Source of the DNA: Bacillota bacterium
Lineage (GTDB): Bacteria; Bacillota; DTU025
Assembly: GCA_012842765.1 (NCBI GenBank)
Contig: DUWJ01000400.1
Span: 1 to 5,307, forward strand
DNA length: 5,307 nucleotides
Reading direction: 5' to 3'
A program made the position numbers and the translations under genes. Of the stretch, positions 1 to 4,808 are shown piece by piece. The notes under the pieces are model-generated. The model searched no databases, was not told the DNA's origin, and saw only the letters and a program-made list of their open reading frames with translations. How positions within the stretch are numbered: position 1 is the stretch's first letter; every line of letters begins with the position of its first letter.

Positions 1-140
1 GCATGGTGTTTGACTATATTCTCAGACCTGAGCGACTGGGACGCTACATGGTGATGCCTACTCGAGCCTGGTCAATGTACTATCCTGGATTAAGAGCGAA
101 TGGGGCGAGCAGGGTGATCGAGGTGGCTGATGGGGAATGA
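1..140 (+). CDS. Alpha-2-macroglobulin family protein, C-terminal end (partial)
   Basis: The frame beginning at base 3 is open from the window edge to TGA at 138-140 and gives 45 residues, so only the end of a larger protein is present. The tail reads FDYILRPERLGRYMVMPTRA and continues into SMYYPGLRANG and SRVIEV. This order (a Y-x-L/V-R strand, then G-x-(Y/F)-x-x-P-x-x-A, a Met-Tyr-x-Pro-x-(I/L)-R turn, and a final hydrophobic strand) resembles the receptor-binding-like domain that closes bacterial alpha-2-macroglobulins. These are large envelope proteins that trap proteases with a thioester-containing fold. The diagnostic CXEQ thioester site would lie upstream and cannot be seen. The stop overlaps the next start as ATGA, so the two genes are almost certainly cotranscribed and translationally coupled. 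The family call rests on one short domain remnant. Another beta-sandwich surface protein remains possible. Confidence 0.6.
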   Translation, partial: MVFDYILRPERLGRYMVMPTRAWSMYYPGLRANGASRVIEVADGE

Positions 141-946
141 GGCGTCAGTGGGTGGCGGTATCTATAGCTGTAGGTGTCATAGCTGGATCTGTTCTTCTCT
201 GTGCATCCGGGGGCCGTGCGCCATCTGAGACCACGCCTGTCAATAAAGCAACCGGGCACGTGCTGGGACGCTGTATCACGCTGCTCAACGCCGATGAGAA
301 GGAGAGAAACGCCAACGTGGCTCTTGGTGCAAGGAAGCTCGATGGAACGGTTATTGATGCCGGAACGGAATTTTCCTTCAACGCGTCCATAGGGGAGCGC
401 GGCGTCGAACAGGGGTACAAACCTGCCAGAGTTATTGTAGATGGCAAGAATGAGTCAGGCATTGCAGGAGGCATATGCCAGCTATCATCTACGCTGTATA
501 ATGCCGTGTTGCTGTCGGGCATGGAGGTAACCGAGCGACATGCTCATTCGCGGCCTGTGCCGTATCTTCCTGCAGGGCTTGATGCGACGGTGTCGTATGG
601 TGCGCGGGATTTGAAATGGGTCAACACCAGCGGTTCGCCAGTGACAATTAGAGCCGAGGCAAGTGGGGACCGCTTGGAGGTCTGGCTGGAGGGCGAAGGG
701 CCAGCGCCAGATATAAGGCTGTTTACCGAGGTTGTTGAGACAATACCCTCGAGGCCGATGTCGCCTCCGGATGCCACAGGAAGATCTGTAGCCCCGCCGC
801 GCCCAGGAGCGTCAGACAAGATAAGACGTGGGGTTGAGGGATACCGGGTGAGGGTATGGGCCGAAATGCCCACGCCCGGAGGGGGGCGCGTGCGCGAACT
901 CGTTTCTGAAGACCTATATGAGCCGGTCCATGCTATTGTCGACTAG
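137..946 (+). CDS. VanW-domain protein, secreted or membrane-anchored
   Basis: The gene encodes 269 residues. Residues about 8-27 are a hydrophobic signal or anchor segment after MRRQ. The Cys at 22 follows Leu-Leu rather than a small residue, so it is not a good lipobox. Residues about 44-185 are the VanW (YoaR-like) domain: FSFNASIGERG at 79-89, the GGICQLSSTLYNAV core at 111-124 with a conserved Cys-Gln, ERHAHSRPVPYLPAGLDATV at 133-152, and DLKWVN at 158-163. A Pro-rich linker (about 204-224) leads to a short tail, GYRVRVW...SEDLYEPV, which many VanW proteins also have. VanW was named from vancomycin-resistance clusters, but its biochemical function is unknown; resistance should not be inferred. 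This copy has no G5 or peptidoglycan-binding repeats in front. The start is supported by GAGGTGG at 120-126, ten bases upstream, and by the ATGA overlap with the alpha-2-macroglobulin-like gene, which suggests a shared envelope role. Confidence 0.92.
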   Translation: MRRQWVAVSIAVGVIAGSVLLCASGGRAPSETTPVNKATGHVLGRCITLLNADEKERNANVALGARKLDGTVIDAGTEFSFNASIGERGVEQGYKPARVIVDGKNESGIAGGICQLSSTLYNAVLLSGMEVTERHAHSRPVPYLPAGLDATVSYGARDLKWVNTSGSPVTIRAEASGDRLEVWLEGEGPAPDIRLFTEVVETIPSRPMSPPDATGRSVAPPRPGASDKIRRGVEGYRVRVWAEMPTPGGGRVRELVSEDLYEPVHAIVD

Positions 947-968
947 TGTCGAATTGATGATGCACACA

Positions 969-1856
969 TCAAAGCGTACCCTCCTCACTCGGCTCTCCGC
1001 AGCTCTTGCTGTCTTCGTGACCGAGCAGACCTCTGCGCGCCAGTGATTCAATGACTACCGCTACACCGTCTTCGTCATTTGTGGGGGCGACAAGGTCTGC
1101 AAGCTCCTTCAATTCGTCCGGAGAATTGCCCATAGCAACCCCAAGGCCTGCATGCGCTATTAGTTCTTCATCGTTCAGAGAATCCCCGAAAGCTATTGTT
1201 TCGGACGGCCTGATGTGCCACATATCAGCCAAGAAGCTAACCCCCATCCATTTATGTACCCCGGCGGCGAACACATCCACTACGCGAAAGCCGTCCTCCA
1301 AAACCCCGTAGTCGAAAAACGAGACCTGATTCGAAAAATCAGCATCCATCTTGTCCAGAAACCTGTCCACGGCGTCGATGTTGCCCTGGATGCACAACTG
1401 GACAGGATCTGATGTGCAAGCCTCGTCATAGGTGGCAACCTCACGGCATTCTGGCAGCGTGCGGGGCCAGAGCGGCTGGGCGCAGTCAGAGATCGCAAAC
1501 GGCGTTACGTAAAGCGCCCGTCCCTTATACACGCTTTCAAAGACAGTGACATCAACTCGGCAATTTTCTGCTATATGACACACGTGCAGCGCCGTATCGC
1601 GTGGAATCTGCTGTGCCATTAGAATACTCTCGGAGCCGGGTTGTAACACAACAGCTCCGCAGTGGACCACGGCAGGATGCACCATTCTGAACGCGTCGAT
1701 TACTGGCATGGCGGATATTATCCTTCTGCCAGTGGCTATCGATACCTTTGCCCCGCACGCCTGGGCAAGGCGGATGGCCTTGATCGTTCTTGGACTGGTG
1801 CTGCCATCACTTCGAAGGAGCGTTCCGTCTATGTCGCAAGCTATGAGTTTGTACAC
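969..1856 (-). CDS. Cof-type HAD-superfamily phosphatase
   Basis: With a GTG start at 1856-1854 the product has 295 residues, usual for the Cof (IIB) group of haloacid-dehalogenase hydrolases. These are cytoplasmic Mg2+-dependent phosphatases of sugar phosphates, flavin or cofactor phosphates, and the substrate cannot be told from sequence. All four catalytic motifs are present: I, C-DIDGTLL with nucleophile Asp8 and acid Asp10; II, ATGR with Thr42; III, Lys202 in GVHKW; IV, GDSLND with Asp225 and Asp229, followed by the familiar GLGVAMGNSPDELKELAD and DGVA. The alpha/beta cap lies between about 80 and 195. The GTG start yields YKLIACDIDGTLL, the classic beginning of this family, and has GGAGG 11 bases upstream (1868-1872). 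ATG at 1883 has no nearby ribosome site, and a frame open to 1976 adds a doubtful hydrophobic leader. The usual Asn of the NGA loop is Cys here (HCGAVV, 65-70). The gene converges on the VanW gene, leaving a 22-base gap with no clear terminator. Confidence 0.92.
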   Translation of the reverse strand: MYKLIACDIDGTLLRSDGSTSPRTIKAIRLAQACGAKVSIATGRRIISAMPVIDAFRMVHPAVVHCGAVVLQPGSESILMAQQIPRDTALHVCHIAENCRVDVTVFESVYKGRALYVTPFAISDCAQPLWPRTLPECREVATYDEACTSDPVQLCIQGNIDAVDRFLDKMDADFSNQVSFFDYGVLEDGFRVVDVFAAGVHKWMGVSFLADMWHIRPSETIAFGDSLNDEELIAHAGLGVAMGNSPDELKELADLVAPTNDEDGVAVVIESLARRGLLGHEDSKSCGEPSEEGTL

Positions 1857-1867
1857 TGGGCGCTCAT

Positions 1868-1872
1868 CCTCC
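1868..1872 (-). promoter_or_regulatory. Ribosome binding site deciding the Cof phosphatase start
   Basis: Read on the minus strand this is GGAGG, a full Shine-Dalgarno core, with 11 bases between it and GTG at 1856-1854. It lies inside the frame that would be used from ATG 1883. The nearest alternative site, AGGTG at 1901-1905, sits 17 bases from ATG 1883, which is too far for efficient pairing. The site therefore argues for GTG as the true start. Confidence 0.6.
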
Positions 1873-1908
1873 GTTGAGTTCATTCTACTTGAAGACTGTT
1901 CACCTAAG

Positions 1909-1917
1909 ATTATTGCA
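1909..1917 (-). promoter_or_regulatory. Possible extended -10 promoter of the Cof phosphatase gene
   Basis: On the minus strand the bases read TGCAATAAT. This is an extended -10 (TGn followed by a hexamer matching TATAAT at five of six positions). It lies about 50 bases upstream of the preferred GTG start, leaving room for a short leader containing the GGAGG site. No good -35 hexamer is visible at the normal spacing, which extended -10 promoters can tolerate. The call is tentative and rests on this match and its position only. Confidence 0.3.
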
Positions 1918-2032
1918 GTGCCGATTACGCCGAGGACAGGAACGAATAGTCGTCGGAGCGCAAACAGGCAAAGCACTTATGCCAAGAATGAACAGGCAAT
2001 GCCGAGATAGGCTGAGGTTGAGAGTTATCTGT

Positions 2033-2106
2033 GGCCTAGCTACGACGGATTTGGGCGGCGGGCCGTCGGGAACGACAGAACATGCCATGACTATCGTCGC
2101 TAGGCC
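2033..2106. repeat. Imperfect long inverted repeat with inner GGAA-loop hairpin
   Basis: The left arm is GGCCTAG (2033-2039), a CTA bulge (2040-2042), then CGACG (2043-2047). The right arm is CGTCG (2095-2099) followed directly by CTAGGCC (2100-2106). This gives 12 Watson-Crick pairs interrupted by one three-base bulge. Inside lies a second small hairpin, GTCG-GGAA-CGAC (2065-2076), whose GGAA loop is of the GNRA type common in structured RNA. There is no T-tract after it on either strand, so it does not look like a terminator. It could equally be a protein-binding operator for the divergent promoters. Confidence 0.5.
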
Positions 2107-2110
2107 TGCC

Positions 2111-2129
2111 TGGCAAGTACTTGTTGCCA
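2111..2129. repeat. Short hairpin TGGCAA/TTGCCA
   Basis: TGGCAA (2111-2116) pairs perfectly with TTGCCA (2124-2129) across a seven-base loop. The same segment also contains a 10-base palindrome, CAAGTACTTG (2114-2123). No T-run follows. It is one of several consecutive hairpins in this gap. Six pairs alone could arise by chance. Confidence 0.35.
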
Positions 2130-2214
2130 ATGTGCCGTAGGGGTCCGTTGAGGACTGTATACATCGTCCATGCCAAAGAAGAGGTGAGTGGGATTGGAAC
2201 GTTGCGAAGACAAT

Positions 2215-2231
2215 GGGCGTCTCATACGCCC
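2215..2231. repeat. Short hairpin GGGCGT/ACGCCC
   Basis: GGGCGT (2215-2220) pairs perfectly with ACGCCC (2226-2231) around the five-base loop CTCAT, a compact and stable hairpin. It sits 29 bases before the larger nested fold at 2261-2399 and may belong to the same RNA. It has no T-tract. Confidence 0.4.
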
Positions 2232-2260
2232 TGGCCTACACTTCATGCGACGACAACCCA

Positions 2261-2399
2261 GTCCCTTGCTGCGGATAGAAGTATACCTGCCAAGCGGGAA
2301 AATGGCAAGAGGCCGTTATCGTCCAGCCCAACGCTGCGGGAATGTAAAGCCCGGCAGTGTTCTCACGATACAAGGCGGTCGGTATTTCGGTAAAGGGGC
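2261..2399 (+). ncRNA. Candidate structured RNA with a three-way junction
   Basis: Nested complementary segments can be traced by eye. An outer helix pairs GTCCCTT (2261-2267) with AAGGGGC (2393-2399). Within it, GAA and ATACC (2278-2280, 2283-2287) pair with GGTATTTC (2381-2388), leaving a GT bulge. From this junction come a hairpin TGCCA/TGGCA (2288-2292, 2303-2307) and a long arm. The arm has GCC/GGC (2312-2314, 2374-2376), TATCGT/ACGATA (2317-2322, 2365-2370) and a tip helix AACGCTGCGGG with CCC-G-GCAGTGTT (2330-2340, 2350-2361; 11 pairs, one bulged G, nine-base loop). About 40 pairs are made in 139 bases. Two are G.U pairs on the + strand, which would be C-A mismatches on the other, so the + strand is favoured. 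I do not recognise the family. Random RNA also folds substantially, so this needs covariation support. Confidence 0.3.
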
Positions 2400-2451
2400 G
2401 ATTCGGTCTAATAGGGCTTTGGTGTTCACAGAGGCAGCTGAAATGCTAGTC

Positions 2452-2483
2452 TTTACCGCCCGGGGCGACACCTCAATTATATT
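2452..2483 (+). promoter_or_regulatory. Weak promoter candidate for the hypothetical gene
   Basis: TTTACC (2452-2457) resembles a -35 at four of six positions. TATATT (2478-2483) resembles a -10 at five of six. The spacer is 20 bases (19 if TTATAT at 2477-2482 is used), longer than the normal 16-18. The locally AT-rich stretch is conspicuous in this GC-richer gap and would give a leader of about 105 bases before GTG 2596. Low confidence. Confidence 0.2.
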
Positions 2484-2582
2484 TCATGGTTGTTTCGGAA
2501 TTGAAGGGATTTGGCTTGCGGAGTCGAATTCAAATCCGAAGTTATCGGAGTGTTGCAACGGCGGCAATGATCCGATGTTCTT

Positions 2583-2588
2583 GGGGGG
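2583..2588 (+). promoter_or_regulatory. G-rich ribosome binding site before GTG 2596
   Basis: A run of six G bases ends seven bases before GTG 2596. It can pair with the pyrimidine-rich 16S tail, although it lacks the central A of GGAGG. Together with the switch to a coding-like base pattern from 2596 onward, it supports this start over the upstream in-frame GTG 2188 and TTG 2194. Confidence 0.4.
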
Positions 2589-2595
2589 TATTCGG

Positions 2596-3243
2596 GTGTC
2601 TGATGACAGAAAGACGCGATTGGCTAAAGCAGAAGGGCGCATGCGCCTATTGCCTGGAGTCACCCGAGTGCGGATTCTTGAGTTGGCGGATGGAGATGAG
2701 ATCCATGTAATGGTTGAGGGCTGTTATGACCAGGATGAGATCAAAAGGCTCAAGAAGGATATTGAGACCGTCTACTTGCTGGAAACTGGCGAGAGCATTG
2801 ATTATCGTAGAATCAGCATAGCACAGATCAGGGAGAAACATCCGGATGACCACGCTGGTTCCAACGGCAGGCCCGTTCTCAGCAGGATCTCCGTCGAATA
2901 TGGGCAGGGAGGCGCAGTAGTTGCCTATGTGGACATAGAGTTTGGCGGAGAGTGTTACTCAGGTTCGGCGAATGGGAGAACGATTGAAGAACCGCTGAGT
3001 AATATAGTCAAGCGCGCCACGTTGAAGTCCATTGAAAAGTTGTTGGGCGAAAAATATGCGTTGCAGGCCGATTGTGAGATAGCAGATGGAAGGGTGATTT
3101 CCGAGATTACTCTCATAGATAGCAGCTCCGGGCAACGCCAAAGGTATTTGGGGGCTGCCTACAAGAGGGATGACATTTCCACGGCGGTTGCCAGATCTAT
3201 TCTTCAGGCTTTAAACCGCCAATTTGAGCTCCTAGTAGACTGA
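2596..3243 (+). CDS. Conserved hypothetical protein, two domains
   Basis: From GTG 2596 the product is 215 residues, soluble, with no signal peptide. The first domain (about 5-80) begins with a short helix, then LPGVTRVRIL, DGDEIHVMVEG (33-42), a charged helix KRLKKDIETVYLL (50-62), and ends with SIDYRRISIAQI (67-78). This pattern (V-x-x-V-R-V, EIHV, K-x-I-x-x-D-I-E-S, D-x-R-x-I-S-I-A-Q) recurs in uncharacterised proteins I associate with Clostridia-like Bacillota. The second domain (about 93-213) has RPVLSRISVEY, a Gly-rich strand FGGECYSGSANG, a helix IVKRATLKSIEKLL, and the end VARSILQALNRQFELL. No catalytic residues stand out, and its function is unknown to me. The frame is open back to 2188, but that extension looks non-coding. 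The next gene on the same strand starts 90 or more bases downstream, so cotranscription is uncertain. Confidence 0.72.
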   Translation: MSDDRKTRLAKAEGRMRLLPGVTRVRILELADGDEIHVMVEGCYDQDEIKRLKKDIETVYLLETGESIDYRRISIAQIREKHPDDHAGSNGRPVLSRISVEYGQGGAVVAYVDIEFGGECYSGSANGRTIEEPLSNIVKRATLKSIEKLLGEKYALQADCEIADGRVISEITLIDSSSGQRQRYLGAAYKRDDISTAVARSILQALNRQFELLVD

Positions 3244-3332
3244 GCAGAAGAATTACCCGTCGCGGCGCGAGATGAGAGTGAGAGATGAGCTGAGCCTCCC
3301 AGGTTAATTACGACCGATGGGTGGTGAAGCGA

Positions 3333-3425
3333 GTGAAGAAATTTGCTCTGTCGGCATTGATAGCTACAGCCATGACGCTGCTGATGTCAGTCATGGCTTT
3401 TGCTGACACATTTCTGATGAAGTAA
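3333..3425 (+). CDS. Possible 30-residue signal-peptide-only ORF
   Basis: GTG at 3333 opens a 30-codon frame reading (M)KKFALSALIATAMTLLMSV, then MAFADTFLMK, and stops at TAA 3423-3425. It has the full design of a type I signal peptide: a KK start, a hydrophobic core of about 16 residues, and a good AFA-D cleavage site, which would leave only the hexapeptide DTFLMK. GGTGGTGA at 3320-3327 differs from the ideal GGAGGTGA by one base and ends five bases before the GTG. GTG codons at 3321 and 3324 could lengthen it by a few residues. It might be a tiny secreted or signalling peptide, or the surviving start of a broken secreted-protein gene. A perfect hairpin overlaps its middle, so its coding status is uncertain. 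Confidence 0.4.
   Translation: MKKFALSALIATAMTLLMSVMAFADTFLMK
3368..3401 (+). terminator. Perfect 9-bp hairpin followed by TTTT
   Basis: AGCCATGAC (3368-3376) is the exact reverse complement of GTCATGGCT (3390-3398), separated by a 13-base loop. It is followed by T at 3398-3401. This resembles an intrinsic terminator for the hypothetical gene or an attenuator in the HD-GYP leader. The T-tract is short and the loop is longer than usual. It lies inside the small signal-peptide ORF, so translation of that ORF would block folding of the hairpin. Confidence 0.35.
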
Positions 3426-3432
3426 CAAGATA

Positions 3433-3494
3433 GGCGCCGTTAAAACTTCGCCAAGCGCCGCCAATAGCGGCTTGCCGCGGCGGGCCTTTTGTTT
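3433..3494 (+). terminator. GC-rich hairpin cluster with T-rich end
   Basis: An outer helix pairs GGCGCCG (3433-3439) with CGGC and GCC (3478-3481 and 3484-3486, two G bulged), directly before TTTTGTTT (3487-3494). Inside is a compact hairpin GCCGC-CAATA-GCGGC (3457-3471). Alternative pairings exist, CGCCGC (3456-3461) with GCGGCG (3477-3482), so the segment can switch between folds. The GC-rich stem followed by a T-tract fits an intrinsic terminator 39 bases before the HD-GYP start, or an attenuator. I recognise no riboswitch aptamer, and in particular none of the conserved cyclic-di-GMP riboswitch cores. Confidence 0.45.
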
Positions 3495-3505
3495 GATGGG
3501 GATGG

Positions 3506-3521
3506 TGTGATTGCGATCAAA
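3506..3521. promoter_or_regulatory. FNR/CRP-like palindrome upstream of the HD-GYP gene
   Basis: The bases read TGTGA-TTGCGA-TCAAA. This matches the Crp/Fnr-family half-site layout: nine of ten positions of TTGAT-N4-ATCAA (using 3507-3520), or most of TGTGA-N6-TCACA. Lying only 12 bases before ATG 3533, a bound protein would more likely repress than activate. A single short palindrome is weak evidence. Confidence 0.2.
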
Positions 3522-3532
3522 GCATCGGGGAC

Positions 3533-4804
3533 ATGGCGGGAGTGATAGGATTGCCTCGGGACAGGCACGTTTTGCATGATGTTTATGTGTGGTCGCTTGT
3601 AGCTCTCTCAGTTGTGCTAGTAGGACGCTTTATTGAATGGGATATGCCGCTCGGATCAGCGCTGGCGTTTATCGGATTGCTTTGGGCATCATCGCTGTCT
3701 GTCATAAACCTGAGAAACACCGTGGTCTTGATGCTCCTTCCCATAATGATGACGCCTGTTGTCAAATACAACCCTGGGGCCACTGCAGTTATTGCAGCCA
3801 TTGGGAGTGTGAGCATCCAGGAGATCCGGATCTTGAGGGAAAACAATTCGCCGTATCTTTTCATCCTCAAGGTTTTGGGGAACCGGGCAAGCATCATGCT
3901 GTGTGCCCTATTGTCCGGATTGGTATTCCATTCGCTTTGGCCCGCAGCCACTGTGGATTTTGGAGATGTCAGATTCCTGGCAGCGTTTGCAATTGCTGGT
4001 CTATCATGGGTGATGTTGTCAGGAGTCATAATCAACTTCCAGATCCTGCTCTCGGAGCCCAAGTTCGAGGCGAAGATCGATCCTGCCGTGATCATCGGCT
4101 CATCGCGCTCGCTGGTGCCGTCTGTGATCATGGGATTGATGGCAATGGCCATGTACGAGTATGGGGGCCTTATTCTATTTACCTTAGCTCAACTCTTTTT
4201 TATCTCGAACAAGAACTACACACAGCGAGCCCTTGTAGATAAGGAAAATGCTGAACAGATCAACTTGGCCCTGGCAAGAATCATCGATTCCAAAGATCAC
4301 TATACCGGAGGCCATTCTGAACGTGTGGCGATATTAGCCCGTCAGCTTGCAGAGGCATGTAGACTTCCCGGAGCAGATGTGGACAGAATAGAGTATATCG
4401 CCAGGCTTCACGATGTGGGCAAGGTTAACCTCCCCGATGAAATACTCTCGAAACCCGGCCGGCTTACTGCCGAGGAATATGACGCGGTAAAGAGGCACCC
4501 AGAATGGGGGGCTGAGCTGATTCGAGGCATGGAAAGGATATACAGTGATCGCGATTACAGAGCTATTCTTGAGCATCACGAGAGATATGATGGCGCTGGA
4601 TATCCCTATGGCAAGAAAGGCGAGGAAATATCGCTTTGGGGGCGCATCCTGGCGATATGTGATGCTTATGATGCAATGACGAGCGAGCGCGTTTATAGAG
4701 AGGCGCTTCCTGTCGAAGCAGCCAGGTTCGAGCTTAAGCGGAATTCAGGAACTCAGTTCGATCCTGAGTTGGTAGATCTGTTTCTGTCAAACGTTCAGGA
4801 GTGA
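3533..4804 (+). CDS. HD-GYP cyclic-di-GMP phosphodiesterase with membrane sensor domain
   Basis: The product is 423 residues. The first ~225 are an integral membrane domain with about seven or eight hydrophobic segments (roughly 17-33, 40-58, 63-77, 82-97, 118-135, 146-168, 194-207, 210-225), which I cannot assign to a named sensor family. A short linker, then the cytoplasmic HD-GYP domain (about 240-423), which hydrolyses cyclic di-GMP. Its conserved residues are intact: HSERV with His261, HDVGK with His293-Asp294 and Lys297, His322-Pro323, HHE at 348-350 followed by DGAGYP (353-358), Asp377 in CDAYDAMTS, and GTQFDP (406-411). An active enzyme is expected. ATG 3533 has GGGG only two bases upstream. 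TTG 3551 has GGGAG (3538-3542) at an ideal eight bases, and GTG 3542 is also possible, so the true start may be up to six codons later. The downstream phosphate transporter gene is coupled to it. Confidence 0.93.
   Translation: MAGVIGLPRDRHVLHDVYVWSLVALSVVLVGRFIEWDMPLGSALAFIGLLWASSLSVINLRNTVVLMLLPIMMTPVVKYNPGATAVIAAIGSVSIQEIRILRENNSPYLFILKVLGNRASIMLCALLSGLVFHSLWPAATVDFGDVRFLAAFAIAGLSWVMLSGVIINFQILLSEPKFEAKIDPAVIIGSSRSLVPSVIMGLMAMAMYEYGGLILFTLAQLFFISNKNYTQRALVDKENAEQINLALARIIDSKDHYTGGHSERVAILARQLAEACRLPGADVDRIEYIARLHDVGKVNLPDEILSKPGRLTAEEYDAVKRHPEWGAELIRGMERIYSDRDYRAILEHHERYDGAGYPYGKKGEEISLWGRILAICDAYDAMTSERVYREALPVEAARFELKRNSGTQFDPELVDLFLSNVQE
4797..4804 (+). promoter_or_regulatory. Ribosome binding site of the transporter gene, inside the HD-GYP stop
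   Basis: AGGAGTGA at 4797-4804 covers the last codons and the TGA of the HD-GYP gene, four bases before ATG 4809. A ribosome ending on the first gene therefore sits on the initiation site of the second, a standard arrangement for translational coupling. Confidence 0.7.
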
Positions 4805-4808
4805 TGAA

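Larger units (their letters stand above)
1857..2595. other. 739-base gene-free region rich in hairpins
   Basis: This gap lies between the divergent Cof phosphatase and hypothetical genes. None of its short open frames encodes a recognisable protein. The longest, in frame with the hypothetical gene from GTG 2188 (or TTG 2194, which has GAGGTGA six bases upstream), gives an Arg-, Gly- and Cys-rich sequence. By hand count G occupies about 31% of first and about 31% of second codon positions there. In the first 65 codons of the accepted gene it is about 43% and 20%, the usual coding pattern. Several inverted repeats, entered separately, run through 2033-2399. I found no match to tRNA, tmRNA, RNase P, SRP RNA or a riboswitch class I know. 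It could hold a structured RNA, regulatory leaders, or a decayed gene. Confidence 0.6.

Noticed and set aside
145..873. Long minus-strand open frames across the VanW gene
   Set aside because: They are antisense shadows. The plus-strand product has the full VanW motif set and a good ribosome site.
947..971. Hairpin TGATG/CATCA as a bidirectional terminator between the convergent genes
   Set aside because: It has only five pairs, overlaps the phosphatase stop, and has no T-tract on either strand.
1857..1976. Longer Cof phosphatase with a hydrophobic N-terminal leader (start near 1976 or ATG 1883)
   Set aside because: The family is cytoplasmic and starts right before the DxD motif. GTG 1856 with GGAGG gives the standard beginning, while the upstream starts lack well-spaced ribosome sites.
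2033..2399. Known housekeeping RNAs (RNase P, tmRNA, SRP, 6S) or a known riboswitch
   Set aside because: None of their conserved cores (for example GAGGAAAGTCC of RNase P, a tmRNA tag and T-arm, the SRP GGAAGGAAGCA loop) is present. The single ACAGAA match at about 2075 is not enough.
3269..3289. Direct repeat of GAGATGAG, 13 bases apart
   Set aside because: Two copies of eight bases in a simple purine-rich stretch are expected by chance, and no third copy or array is present.
3244..3532. Cyclic-di-GMP riboswitch ahead of the HD-GYP gene
   Set aside because: The conserved aptamer segments of the class I switch (such as CAGGGCAAACC and GACGCAAAGCC) are absent, and I see no class II pattern.
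3583..4152. 189-codon minus-strand frame opposite the HD-GYP membrane domain
   Set aside because: It is an antisense shadow of a gene with intact HD-GYP motifs, and its translation shows no recognisable features.
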